This document shows, one piece after another, positions 7,516 to 14,941 of a DNA stretch of 42,402 nucleotides. Position 1 is the first letter of the stretch; each line of letters opens with the position of its first letter. The DNA comes from an uncultured Myxococcaceae bacterium (GTDB lineage Bacteria; Myxococcota_A; Polyangia; Polyangiales; Ga0077539): assembly GCA_945952225.1 (NCBI GenBank), contig CAMFHP010000069.1, positions 1 through 42,402 of the forward strand. The letters are read 5' to 3'. The notes below the pieces were generated by a model that searched no databases, had not been told where the DNA came from, and was given only the letters and a program-made list of their open reading frames with translations. The translations under genes were made by a program, and so were the position numbers.

Positions 7516-8507
7516 GACCCCACCCCGAGGGCGCGCAGGCGCTTGAGGTTCGCTTCGAGGCTCGGCGAGGTGCCCACGCGCGAAGCCCTTGAAAGAAGCG
7601 CAAACGCGCGGGGATAGTCGCGCGCGAGCATCGCCTCGACGCCGCGTTCGTAGAGCGCCTCGAAGGGCTCGTCGGCATCGGGAGACGGCGCCTCGGGCGC
7701 GGGGATCGTCTCGCCGTCGGAGGGCATCGCCTCGTCGAACAGCGTGTCGGAGAGCCGCATGGGTTCGAAGGGCTCGGTGAGCGAGTCGTCGGGCGGCGGC
7801 GTGAGCGACTGGCGCTCGTCGTAGCGGCGCGCGGCTTCGAGGAGCGCGTGCTCGCCGGAGCCCGAGAGCGTGCGCGGAGGAATGGAATCGTCGGGGGGTG
7901 TGGTGCACGAGACCGTGACGTCGGGGGCGTGCATGAGGCGCATGAGGGCGTCGATGCCCACGCCCTTCGCGTCCTGCGCGTGCCAGGCCTGACCCGCGCG
8001 CACGAGCACCTCGCCGAGGCGGAGTCCGTCGCGGTGCACTTCGAGGAGCACCGAGCGGTTGCCCATCGCCGCGAGCTGGATGTAGTCGGTGAGGAGAAAG
8101 GGCGGGGGCTGTTGCGAGGGCGCGCGCCCGAGGTGTTGCAGCACGATCTCGCGGAGGCGCGAGAGGGCCACGGGCTTCTCGAGCATCATCACGCCGGGGC
8201 GCTGCGCGATCTCCTGACGGAAGCGCGGGAGGTACGCGGAGACGAACACCGTGGGCACGCGGCGGTTCATCGCGTCGAGCTGCGTGAGGAGCTCGATGCC
8301 CGAGCCGTCGGGGAGGTCGATGTCGCAGATCATCACGCCGGGCTGCACCCGCTCGACCACGCGCAGGGCCTCGGAGACCGAGCCCGCGTCGAGCACCACG
8401 ACGCCCGGCAGCTTGAGCAGGCCGCGCATCATCGACGAGCGGAGCACCACCTCGTCTTCGACGAGGAGCACGACGCGCTGGGCGCGGTCGGAGACTTCGG
8501 AGCTCAT
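7512..8507 (-). CDS. Response regulator with REC and DUF4388 (PATAN) domains
   Basis: The protein has 331 residues. The REC domain is residues 10-125, with acidic residues in LLVEDE, phosphoacceptor Asp62 in CDIDLP, the conserved Ser of VFVSAY, and Lys in LEKPVAL. A DUF4388-type segment follows (about 138-195, FLLTDYIQLAAMGNRSVLLEV through GQAWHAQD), a domain common in myxobacterial response regulators. Residues 215-290 are acidic/Pro-rich linker, and the tail has a TPR-like ALYERGVEAMLARDYPRAF helix pair. There is no DNA-binding domain, so output is probably by protein contact. The histidine kinase at 9689 is the likely phosphodonor. The gene is followed by the OmpA-like gene with a GTGA overlap. 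Confidence 0.85.
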   Translation of the reverse strand: MSSEVSDRAQRVVLLVEDEVVLRSSMMRGLLKLPGVVVLDAGSVSEALRVVERVQPGVMICDIDLPDGSGIELLTQLDAMNRRVPTVFVSAYLPRFRQEIAQRPGVMMLEKPVALSRLREIVLQHLGRAPSQQPPPFLLTDYIQLAAMGNRSVLLEVHRDGLRLGEVLVRAGQAWHAQDAKGVGIDALMRLMHAPDVTVSCTTPPDDSIPPRTLSGSGEHALLEAARRYDERQSLTPPPDDSLTEPFEPMRLSDTLFDEAMPSDGETIPAPEAPSPDADEPFEALYERGVEAMLARDYPRAFALLSRASRVGTSPSLEANLKRLRALGVGS

Positions 8508-8534
8508 GGGCGCGGAGACCCTCCCTCCTCGCGG

Positions 8535-9308
8535 TCAGCGCGCGTTCGGCGCGGCGGGGAGCTGGTAGACCGATTCGAGAACGTCGATGCCGCAGGGGAG
8601 CGCATCGAGCCAGTCGAGGAAGCGACCCACCATCGCCGGGCCGCGGAAGAAGCACCCGTGCTGCGGAACGATCATCGCGATGTCGAGCGCTCGCACCATG
8701 CGCACCCACGCCCGCAGCGCGCGCGAGCTCGCCATGTACCGACGGTGGAACGCTTCCATGTGGGGCACGTGCGCGTCGAAGTCCGTGGCCTCGACGCCGT
8801 CGACGCCGATGGAGGCCCCGAGGTCGCCCGTGTAGAGGATCTTCGAGACCGGGTCGTAGACGTGAAAGTTGCCGCTCGAATGGAGGTAGTGCGCGGGGAT
8901 CACCAGCAGCTCGACCCCGCCGAGCGGGAGCACCATGCCCTCGTCGGGAATGCCCTTGAGCCGCGAGGCCACGAGGTGATCGAGGCCGAAGTGCGGCACG
9001 AAGCGCGTCCAGAGTTCCGAGATGTACGCCTCGGCGTCGGTGGTCATGAGCCAGCCGTTGGTCGCCGCGACGATGTCGGGGTCCTGGTGTGAGAGAAACA
9101 GGTACTTCAGCTTCGCGCGACCGAGCACCTGGAGCGTCGCCGCGAGCACCTTCGTGTAGACCTTGTGGCCGCCCGGATCGAGGATCATCCCCTCGCCGTT
9201 GTGCACGATGACGTGCTGGTTCGCCTGCACGGCGAGGCCCCCGCGGCTGTAGTCCTCGAGGAGCACGTTCGCGTGCCCCGGCGCGGTGAAGAGCGTGGTG
9301 TGCGCCAT
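8535..9308 (-). CDS. ODP-type metallo-beta-lactamase-fold protein (oxygen-binding di-iron domain)
   Basis: The protein has 257 residues. It resembles the beta-lactamase-like half of flavodiiron proteins but has no flavodoxin domain. Candidate di-iron ligands are His74, Asp76 and Asp78 in FLSHQDPDIV, His140/His143 in IPAHYLHSSGNF, Asp162 in LYTGDLGAS, and His217 in VPQHG. Flavodiiron enzymes use H-x-E-x-D at the first motif; here Asp replaces Glu. Stand-alone ODP domains are known oxygen sensors in chemotaxis and other signalling proteins, where the di-iron site binds oxygen. A GAGGT ribosome site lies upstream. The gene sits 9 bp after the Roadblock gene and 27 bp before the response regulator, which favours an oxygen- or redox-sensing role. 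An NO/oxygen reductase is the alternative. Confidence 0.8.
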   Translation of the reverse strand: MAHTTLFTAPGHANVLLEDYSRGGLAVQANQHVIVHNGEGMILDPGGHKVYTKVLAATLQVLGRAKLKYLFLSHQDPDIVAATNGWLMTTDAEAYISELWTRFVPHFGLDHLVASRLKGIPDEGMVLPLGGVELLVIPAHYLHSSGNFHVYDPVSKILYTGDLGASIGVDGVEATDFDAHVPHMEAFHRRYMASSRALRAWVRMVRALDIAMIVPQHGCFFRGPAMVGRFLDWLDALPCGIDVLESVYQLPAAPNAR

Positions 9309-9317
9309 GGCGTGACC

Positions 9318-9683
9318 TCAGAGCACCTTGCGCAGGTCTTCGATGGCCCGCCGCATGTCGAGAAAGAGCAGCCCCAGCTTGGCCTGCCGACTCGCGAGGC
9401 ACAGCAGCAGCGTGCCCGTCGCGGCGTTCATCATCGCGGCGTAGCCCTGCGATCCGCGCACGAGCACCTCCTGCACGTCGCCGCGTTCGAGCTCCGACGC
9501 CGCGCGCGCGCCGAGGCTCGACAGCGTCGCGGTCATCGCACCCACGCGGGCCTCGTCGATGTGCTGCGGCAGCGCGCTCGCGATGATGAGCCCGTCGTCG
9601 GAGATCAGCGCGCACGCCTCGACGTCGGGCGACGAGGTCTGCAACGCGCGCAGGATTCGGTTCAGGTTCTCGACCCGTGACAT
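9318..9683 (-). CDS. Roadblock/LC7-domain protein
   Basis: This 121-residue protein is a single Roadblock/LC7 domain: a first helix ENLNRILRALQTSS, strands ACALISDDGLIIASALP, a long central helix DEARVGAMTATLSSLGARAA, then strands VQEVLVRGSQGYAAMMNA and GTLLLCLASRQAKLGLLFLDM, and a last helix. The family includes MglB-type GTPase-activating partners and dimerising scaffolds. The ATG at 9683 is chosen because the family normally begins at the first helix; the histidine kinase gene ends 5 bp upstream. No GTPase gene is found in the window, so any MglA/Ras-like partner must be encoded elsewhere, or the protein works as a homodimer or with the other Roadblock-like proteins of the cluster. Confidence 0.88.
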   Translation of the reverse strand: MSRVENLNRILRALQTSSPDVEACALISDDGLIIASALPQHIDEARVGAMTATLSSLGARAASELERGDVQEVLVRGSQGYAAMMNAATGTLLLCLASRQAKLGLLFLDMRRAIEDLRKVL

Positions 9684-9688
9684 GACAC

Positions 9689-10774
9689 TCAACCTCGCTT
9701 GTCGGGATGCGCGAGCGGAACGCGCAGGGTGATGGCGGTTCCGCGGCCCGGTGCGCTCTCGATGTCGAGCGCGCCGCCGGCCTCCTCGGCCGCGCGGGCG
9801 CAGATCGCGAGCCCGATGCCCGAGCCGTTCTCTTTCGTCGTGTAGAAGAGCGTGCGGCACTTCGCGAGCACGTCGGCGCTCATGCCCCGGCCCGTGTCGG
9901 TCACGCTCAAGGAGAACGTGCGTCCGCCCTCGTCGAGCGACGCGCGCACCGTGATGCGATCGTCGCGTCGGCACGCGTCCACGGCGTTCTTCACCAGGTT
10001 GAACACCACGGCCTTCACCGTGCCGCGCGAGAGCAGCAGCAGGGGAATGCCCGGCACCTCGCAGAGCAGCGTGACGCCCTTGCGCGCGGCCACCGCCGAG
10101 AGGATGCGGCACACCTCGCGCACCGCTTCGTCGACCGCTTCGAAGCTGTCGCTGCGCAGCGAGCGCCCGACGCCGCCGATGCCTTCGAGGCCGAGGCTCA
10201 CGCGGCGCATCTCCCAGAGCACCGCGTGGAGGTCGGCCTGCACCGCGCCGTCGCTCTCTTCGACCATCACTTCGAGCATGGTGGTCACCGCCGCGAGGGG
10301 GTTGCGCAGCTCGTGGAGCAGCGACGGAAGGATCTCGCCCACCACCGCGAGCTGAAGGAGCAGGTCGCGCTGACGGCGAAGCTCCAGCACCGACGACACG
10401 TCGTCGAAGAGGAACACCGTGGTGACCTCGTCGTCGTCGTCGACGGCGCTCAGCGAGTAGCCCAGCGTGGCCTCGCTCCCGTCGCCGCGGCGCACGCCCA
10501 CCTCGGGCTTCGCGCCGCGCGCCTCGCGGGCGATGCGTTGGAGCTCGCGCATCGGCAGGATCACCTCGTCGAGGCGTCGGCCCATGAGGTCTTCGCGCGG
10601 CATGCGCAGCGCTTCGGCCGCGTAGTCGTTCACGTCGACCACCCACTCATCGGGCGAGACCAGCAGGACGCCCGCGCGCAGCGAGTCGAGGACCTTGCGC
10701 GCGCGGACGTCGCGGACCGTGTCCCCCCGTACGAACTCGAAGTCGCTGGGGGCACGGAGGGTTGGAGCGTCCAT
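9689..10774 (-). CDS. PAS-domain sensor histidine kinase
   Basis: The protein has 361 residues from the ATG at 10774; a GTG at 10864 would add 30 residues without a better ribosome site. No TM helix is visible, so it is a cytoplasmic kinase. A PAS domain lies at about 20-130 (LDSLRAGVLLVSPDEWVVDVN). The HisKA helix contains the phosphorylated His154 in LLHELRNPLAAV. The HATPase domain follows with the N box FNLVKNAVDA, G1 DTGRGMS and G2 GSGIGLAICARAAE. The H-E-L-R-N-P-L signature fits NtrB-like (HPK4) kinases. It lies 5 bp upstream of the Roadblock gene, and the response regulator is two genes further on. The PAS or the ODP protein are candidate sensors. Confidence 0.88.
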   Translation of the reverse strand: MDAPTLRAPSDFEFVRGDTVRDVRARKVLDSLRAGVLLVSPDEWVVDVNDYAAEALRMPREDLMGRRLDEVILPMRELQRIAREARGAKPEVGVRRGDGSEATLGYSLSAVDDDDEVTTVFLFDDVSSVLELRRQRDLLLQLAVVGEILPSLLHELRNPLAAVTTMLEVMVEESDGAVQADLHAVLWEMRRVSLGLEGIGGVGRSLRSDSFEAVDEAVREVCRILSAVAARKGVTLLCEVPGIPLLLLSRGTVKAVVFNLVKNAVDACRRDDRITVRASLDEGGRTFSLSVTDTGRGMSADVLAKCRTLFYTTKENGSGIGLAICARAAEEAGGALDIESAPGRGTAITLRVPLAHPDKRG

Positions 10775-10940
10775 GCTGCGGCGCGCGTGTGCAGCCTGCG
10801 TGCCGCTCGACCCGCTCGTGGGTGCGATCGACCCTCTCTCGCGAACGCGCGCGCGATTGGTCACGGCCGCGTGTCACCGCCGACGATGCAGACGATGCGG
10901 CCTTCTGCACGGCACGCGCGCACGTCGATCACGCGCGGGC

Positions 10941-11318
10941 TCACACGGTGTTGCGCGACGCGCCGGTGCCGACGATGCGCCGCACGGCGGCCTCGACGAC
11001 GCGCACATCGAGGGCACGTTCGCCGACGGACGCGCACAGCAGCTCGGCGCCGTCGACGGTCACCACGGACACGCGCACGGGCGCATCGAGCGCGGCGCGC
11101 AACCGTTCGCGCAGCCCCGACCGCGCATCGCATGCGAGGGGCGCGAGGGCCGCGAGCTCGTGGTGATCGACGGCGCTTCCGACGCCCGCGACGAGGAGCC
11201 CGTCGGCGTCGGAGAGCACCGCGGCGTGCGCATGGGCGCGCTGCGCTTCGGCGGAGAGAAACATTGCGAGGGCCTCATCACGGTGCGCGCTGCGGCGCTG
11301 TCGTCGTTCGGGGTTCAT
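10941..11318 (-). CDS. Divergent Roadblock-like small protein, head of the signalling cluster
   Basis: This protein has 125 residues. A basic N-terminus (MNPERRQRRSAHRDEALAMF) is followed by AAVLSDADGLLVAGVGS, which is close in pattern to the ALISDDGLIIASALP of the Roadblock protein encoded at 9318. A central helix, then VRVSVVTVDGAELLCASVGE, and a terminal helix VRVVEAAVRRIVG complete a shortened Roadblock/LC7-like order. The assignment is by pattern only and could be wrong. A gap of 166 bp to the kinase start may hold a second promoter. Upstream (11319-11424) is a divergent intergenic region shared with the SDR gene. Confidence 0.55.
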   Translation of the reverse strand: MNPERRQRRSAHRDEALAMFLSAEAQRAHAHAAVLSDADGLLVAGVGSAVDHHELAALAPLACDARSGLRERLRAALDAPVRVSVVTVDGAELLCASVGERALDVRVVEAAVRRIVGTGASRNTV

Positions 11319-11409
11319 GGGTCCATCGTGCGAGGGCGACGGCGCGCGGTGACACTTCTCTGCGAGACGCGCGGGTCGGTGCGCGCGCGGTCACGGCGTG
11401 CGCGTGTGG

Positions 11410-11415
11410 TAGCGT
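11410..11415 (+). promoter_or_regulatory. Candidate -10 (TAGCGT) of the SDR gene
   Basis: GGTAGCGTCGCGGCCCC directly precedes the ATG at 11425, leaving nine bases after the hexamer. There is no Shine-Dalgarno. The element closely resembles the one before the ATP-grasp gene. Confidence 0.42.
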
Positions 11416-11424
11416 CGCGGCCCC

Positions 11425-12165
11425 ATGCAACGTGTGCTGATCCTGGGCGCGACGTCGGCCGTCGCTGCCGAAGCCGCCGTCCTCTACGCCCGCCGCGGTG
11501 ACCGCCTGCACCTCGTGGGGCGCAACCCCGAGAAGCTCGCCGCCGTGGCCGCCCGCTGCGCGCCCGCGGAGGTCACCACCGCGACCGCAGACTTCGGGCT
11601 CCTCGACGCGAACGCGCAGGTGATCGACGCGTGCTTCGCGGCGCTCGGCGAGGTCGACGTGGCCCTCATCGCGCACGGTGACCTCGGCGATCAGCTCGCG
11701 ACGGAGCAGGGCTTCGAAGCGGCCGAGGCCGTGCTTCGCACGAACTTCGTGAGCGTGGTGTCGCTGCTCATTCCGCTCGCGAACCGCATGGAGTCCGCGC
11801 GTCACGGGCGCGTCGGGGTCATCACCTCGGTGGCCGCCGAGCGGGGGCGTCCGCGGAACTACACCTACGGCGCCGCGAAGGGCGCGCTCAACACGTACCT
11901 CCAGGGCCTTCGCACGCGGCTCTATCCGTCGCGGGTGACGGTCACCACGATCAAGCTCGGGCCCGTCGATTCGCCCATGACGGCCACGCACGCGAAGCAC
12001 CCGCTCTTCGGCCAGCCCGCTTCGGTCGCGCGCGATCTCGTGCGCGCCATCGACCGCGGAACGCCCGAGGCCTTCGTGCCCGGCTACTGGGCGCTCATCA
12101 TGCCCGTGGTGCGCGCGATGCCCGAGCGTCTCTTTCAGGTGGTTCCCTTTCTCTCCGGGCGGTGA
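11425..12165 (+). CDS. Short-chain dehydrogenase/reductase (SDR)
   Basis: The protein has 246 residues, usual for classical SDRs. The NAD(P)-binding glycine motif is present in altered form (GATSAVA, 8-14). The catalytic residues are Ser135 (VITSVAAERG), Tyr148 and Lys152 (YGAAK). The GPVDSPMT segment after strand 6 matches the PG motif region. The sequence style (MQRVLILGATSAVA start, NYTYGAAKGALNTYLQGLR) resembles DprE2-like and other cell-envelope sugar reductases, but this is only similarity of style. A C-terminal hydrophobic stretch (FVPGYWALIMPVVRAMP) may contact the membrane. The gene is coupled to the DUF429 gene by a GTGA overlap. The substrate is unknown. Confidence 0.85.
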   Translation: MQRVLILGATSAVAAEAAVLYARRGDRLHLVGRNPEKLAAVAARCAPAEVTTATADFGLLDANAQVIDACFAALGEVDVALIAHGDLGDQLATEQGFEAAEAVLRTNFVSVVSLLIPLANRMESARHGRVGVITSVAAERGRPRNYTYGAAKGALNTYLQGLRTRLYPSRVTVTTIKLGPVDSPMTATHAKHPLFGQPASVARDLVRAIDRGTPEAFVPGYWALIMPVVRAMPERLFQVVPFLSGR

Positions 12166-13007
12166 CGTCGATGCTCGACCTCGACCTCGCGGGACTGCGC
12201 TTCAGCTCGTCGAAGCCCCCGAACCCCTCGTGGCTCGCGTGGGGCAGCGAGCGCGGCGGAACCCTCGTCATCGACGCGGTGGAGTACCTCGGCGCCACGG
12301 CCCCGGAGCGCATCGCGAAGTCCCCTCCCCGCGTGCTCGGCATCGACGCGCCCTTCGGCGTTCCGCTCGGTCTCGCGAAGCGCATCGCGCCGCTCGTGAC
12401 CCACGGCTCGCAGGTGCTCGAAGCGATCGTGGTCACGCCGCCGTCGCAGCTCGACCTCGCGTGGGCGTCGTTCTCCGCGGAGCACCCCGGCGCCCTGCGT
12501 CTCACGGACGCCATCACCCACGGCGCGCCCTCGATCACGGCCCCGCGGCCTCCGTCGTGGCGCACGCTGCGTGGCGTGGCGCAGATGCTCTGGCCCCTGC
12601 GCGACCGCGTCTCGATCGTGCCCTTCGACGCGCTGGAGATCACCCCCGGACGTCCCCTCGTGCTCGAAGTGCTGCCCGCCGCGACGCTGCGTCTGCTGGG
12701 CCTTCCGTACGTGCGACGGCACGGCCCCGAGGCCGCGACCGCGAGCACCGCCGACGTGACCGAGGAGCGATTGCGCTGCGTGGCGAAGCTCCCCGAGTCG
12801 GTGGCGCCGCTCGGCGCGCGCATCGAGCTCCCGGCCCACGTGGCCAACGCGTGCGCGCAGGACGCGGGCGGCGACGCGCTCGACGCAGTGCTCGCGCTGG
12901 TGAGCACCTACCTCGCGACGCGAGGCCACTGGACGCCGCCGCCCATGACGGGCCACGCGGCCACGCGCGCGCTCGTCGAGGGATGGATCGTGCGCCCCGG
13001 CGGGTGA
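12162..13007 (+). CDS. DUF429 family protein (predicted RNase H-like fold)
   Basis: This protein has 281 residues and a GTG start inside the stop of the SDR gene (GTGA). Motifs typical of DUF429 are visible: VLGIDAPFGVPLGLAKR (about 58-74), VLEVLPAATLRLLG (about 167-180), and the late GGDALDAVLALV (about 244-255). The conserved aspartates and glutamate in these three motifs would form the metal site of the RNase H-like fold. Family function is not established. The overlap suggests coexpression with the SDR gene, and a metabolic link is not evident. The gene ends one base before the convergent lipoprotein gene ends, with no obvious terminator between. Confidence 0.75.
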   Translation: MTSMLDLDLAGLRFSSSKPPNPSWLAWGSERGGTLVIDAVEYLGATAPERIAKSPPRVLGIDAPFGVPLGLAKRIAPLVTHGSQVLEAIVVTPPSQLDLAWASFSAEHPGALRLTDAITHGAPSITAPRPPSWRTLRGVAQMLWPLRDRVSIVPFDALEITPGRPLVLEVLPAATLRLLGLPYVRRHGPEAATASTADVTEERLRCVAKLPESVAPLGARIELPAHVANACAQDAGGDALDAVLALVSTYLATRGHWTPPPMTGHAATRALVEGWIVRPGG

Positions 13008-14855
13008 TCAGCCCGGCGTGATGAGCCGCAGGTCGAGTCCGCCCGGATACATGTACGAGGTGTAGGGCGCGACGCCGTAGAGCTTCACGCCGAACTGCGC
13101 GCTCCCATCACCGCGCACACGATGGGGACCCGCGGTGATCGGAAGGCCCATCACGGTGTAGCCCGACACGGTCTCCGACGAGCCGCGAAGGGGGGTTCCG
13201 TCCATCGTGAGGTTCACGCCCGCGGGCACGACGACGTTGATGAAGTTCTGCGGGTACGTGCTGGGCACATAGAAGTCGTACTGCGTACGGAACTGCTGCA
13301 CGGGCACTTCGAGCACCATCGCGGGGTCGCTGCTCGTGCCGCCCGACGTGGCCTCGCCCTGGCCGATCATGTACTGCGCGACGAGAAACGCGCGCGTGCC
13401 CGTGACGCGGAAGTTCGCCGCCGCCGCGAACTCGATCACCTGCCCCGCGTTGGCGGTCTCTGCGGGACGCACCGTCGGCGGGTCGTAGGTGAGGCGGTTT
13501 CCATCGGCCTGCGACACGATGCGAACGACCGACGGGAGCGGCGTGCGCGTGCCGTCGGCGAGCGTCATCGAGCGGTCGCGGAGCGCGGTGACGAAGTAGT
13601 CGCGCCCCCAGGTCTCGTTGGGAAAGAGCTGCTCTTCGAGGTGGTCACACGCGATGCGCGCGGCGGGCACGTTGGTGCAGTCGTGGCCCGTGAACACGGC
13701 CACCGGGAGGCTCGACGTGATCGACGTGCCCGTGAGGTCTCCGGTGCCCGTTCCCACGAGCTGGAGCACGTCGCCCTGCTGGAGCGTGAAGCTCGCCTGC
13801 GAGCCCGGCGCGATGGGCGCAACACCCTCTCCCACGGCGATCTGCGCGGTCGCGCGCACGGTCACCGTCGTGGTCTCACCGGTCACCGCCACGATGGACG
13901 CGAAGCCTCCGAGGTACACCGTGCTCGTCGCACCCACGAGCGCCCAGTTGGGCATGGTCGACACGGTGTAGCGCTGCGTGAGCACGCCCTGCGGCAGCAG
14001 CAGCGAGGCGTCGTTGGTGAACGACGCGTAGCCCTCGGGGCTCTGAAAGGTCAGCGGGTTGAACTGGTAGGCCGCGATGGGTCCGTTGCTGTGCACGTGG
14101 TAGGCGCCGTTGCGACGGAGCGCCGAGCGCGCGGGCGGCATGGCGGGACACCGCTGGCCGGGGCGACATCCGGGGTTCGCCGTGTTGCGCTGGATGAGCG
14201 CCTGCACCCACGGGAGCGTCACGGTCTCGATGGCGCCCGCGGCGAGGTTCACCGTGCGCGGGGTCGTGAGCGCGCCGCCGGTGATGGTCGCCTGCACGGG
14301 GTAGCTCTGCGGATTCGAGAGCACCACGGCGTAGTCGAACGCGGTGCCGAGCTGGCTGTTGGGCGTGACCGTCGCCCAGTAGTCGCAGCCCAGGTACGAG
14401 CGCCCGAGCGCGCCTTCGTCACAGCGCGACACGCAACGTCCGCCCGAGCACGTGAGGCCCTGCGCGGTGTCGCAGGTGGCGCCCTCGATCCACGCGGTGC
14501 CCGCGGCGTTGCAGGTCTCCATGCGCTGCGCGGTGGCATCGGTGATGCCGCAGCGCGAGGCGTTCGGCGTGCACGTGCGACAGCCCATGCCGTTCACGCA
14601 GAGCTGCCCTGAGGGGCAGTCCATCTGGTTGATGGCCTCGCCGCGGTCGTTGCACTCGTAGCGCTGGTTGCCCGAGCACAGGATCGCGCCCGGCGTGCAG
14701 CGCGACGGAGCCGCATCGGCGGTGGTGCTCCCGTCGAAGGTGGGCGTGCCGGTGCCGCCGTCGGGGTCGCCGTCGACGATGCGCGGCGTGGGCTGCGTGG
14801 AGCATCCGAGGGCCGTCGTGAGGACGCACGCGAGGGCGAGAGGTCGGGCGTTCAT
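13008..14855 (-). CDS. IgGFc-binding-type surface lipoprotein
   Basis: The protein has 615 residues. The signal peptide ends in a lipobox LGC with acylated Cys18, followed by an Asp/Gly/Thr-rich linker. Residues 50-150 hold about a dozen cysteines in spaced pairs (CTPGAILCSGNQRYECNDRG and similar), an EGF-like or protease-inhibitor-like region. From about residue 155 the IgGFc-binding N-terminal domain begins (SYLGCDYWATVTPN) and includes the family hallmark VAVFTGHDCTNVP plus CDHLEEQLFP around WGRDYFV. In myxobacteria this family is abundant and probably acts in surface adhesion; binding of mammalian IgG is not implied. The protein is likely outer-membrane-anchored and surface-exposed. A TAGAAC hexamer seven bases before the ATG is its candidate promoter. 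Confidence 0.85.
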   Translation of the reverse strand: MNARPLALACVLTTALGCSTQPTPRIVDGDPDGGTGTPTFDGSTTADAAPSRCTPGAILCSGNQRYECNDRGEAINQMDCPSGQLCVNGMGCRTCTPNASRCGITDATAQRMETCNAAGTAWIEGATCDTAQGLTCSGGRCVSRCDEGALGRSYLGCDYWATVTPNSQLGTAFDYAVVLSNPQSYPVQATITGGALTTPRTVNLAAGAIETVTLPWVQALIQRNTANPGCRPGQRCPAMPPARSALRRNGAYHVHSNGPIAAYQFNPLTFQSPEGYASFTNDASLLLPQGVLTQRYTVSTMPNWALVGATSTVYLGGFASIVAVTGETTTVTVRATAQIAVGEGVAPIAPGSQASFTLQQGDVLQLVGTGTGDLTGTSITSSLPVAVFTGHDCTNVPAARIACDHLEEQLFPNETWGRDYFVTALRDRSMTLADGTRTPLPSVVRIVSQADGNRLTYDPPTVRPAETANAGQVIEFAAAANFRVTGTRAFLVAQYMIGQGEATSGGTSSDPAMVLEVPVQQFRTQYDFYVPSTYPQNFINVVVPAGVNLTMDGTPLRGSSETVSGYTVMGLPITAGPHRVRGDGSAQFGVKLYGVAPYTSYMYPGGLDLRLITPG

Positions 14856-14862
14856 GGCCGGC

Positions 14863-14868
14863 GTTCTA
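14863..14868 (-). promoter_or_regulatory. Candidate -10 (TAGAAC) of the IgGFc-binding lipoprotein gene
   Basis: GGTAGAACGCCGGCC immediately precedes the ATG at 14855, giving a seven-base gap and no ribosome site. The sixth base is C, a mild deviation from the TAnnnT pattern of the other genes. Confidence 0.33.
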
Positions 14869-14903
14869 CCGAGGGAGCGTGCGCCGTGTCCATTCGCGGA
14901 TGG

Positions 14904-14921
14904 CTATTTTTCAGGGCGTTT
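14904..14921 (-). promoter_or_regulatory. AT-rich motif AAACGCCCTGAAAAATAG, copy 1
   Basis: On the minus strand this reads AAACGCCCTGAAAAATAG, 48-66 nt before the lipoprotein start and about 20 nt after the stop of the upstream barrel gene. A near-identical copy lies before aroC at 19568-19584. An upstream promoter element, regulator site or 3'-end processing signal is possible. Confidence 0.35.
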
Positions 14922-14941
14922 GCGCGGTCATCGCGCGAGGC

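Noticed and set aside
7516-9615. Extended OmpA-like frame giving an 897-residue protein
   Set aside because: The upstream part overlaps the response regulator, ODP and Roadblock genes on the same strand in another frame. The GTG at 7515 with a GTGA overlap explains the real start.
9689-10864. Use of the GTG at 10864 as the kinase start
   Set aside because: The extra 30 residues are low-complexity and the site lacks a ribosome-binding sequence. The choice of 10774 is still uncertain.
12995-13016. A bidirectional terminator around TGATCA where two convergent genes meet
   Set aside because: The flanking GC arms pair poorly and no T tract follows; the palindrome is mostly the two stop codons meeting.
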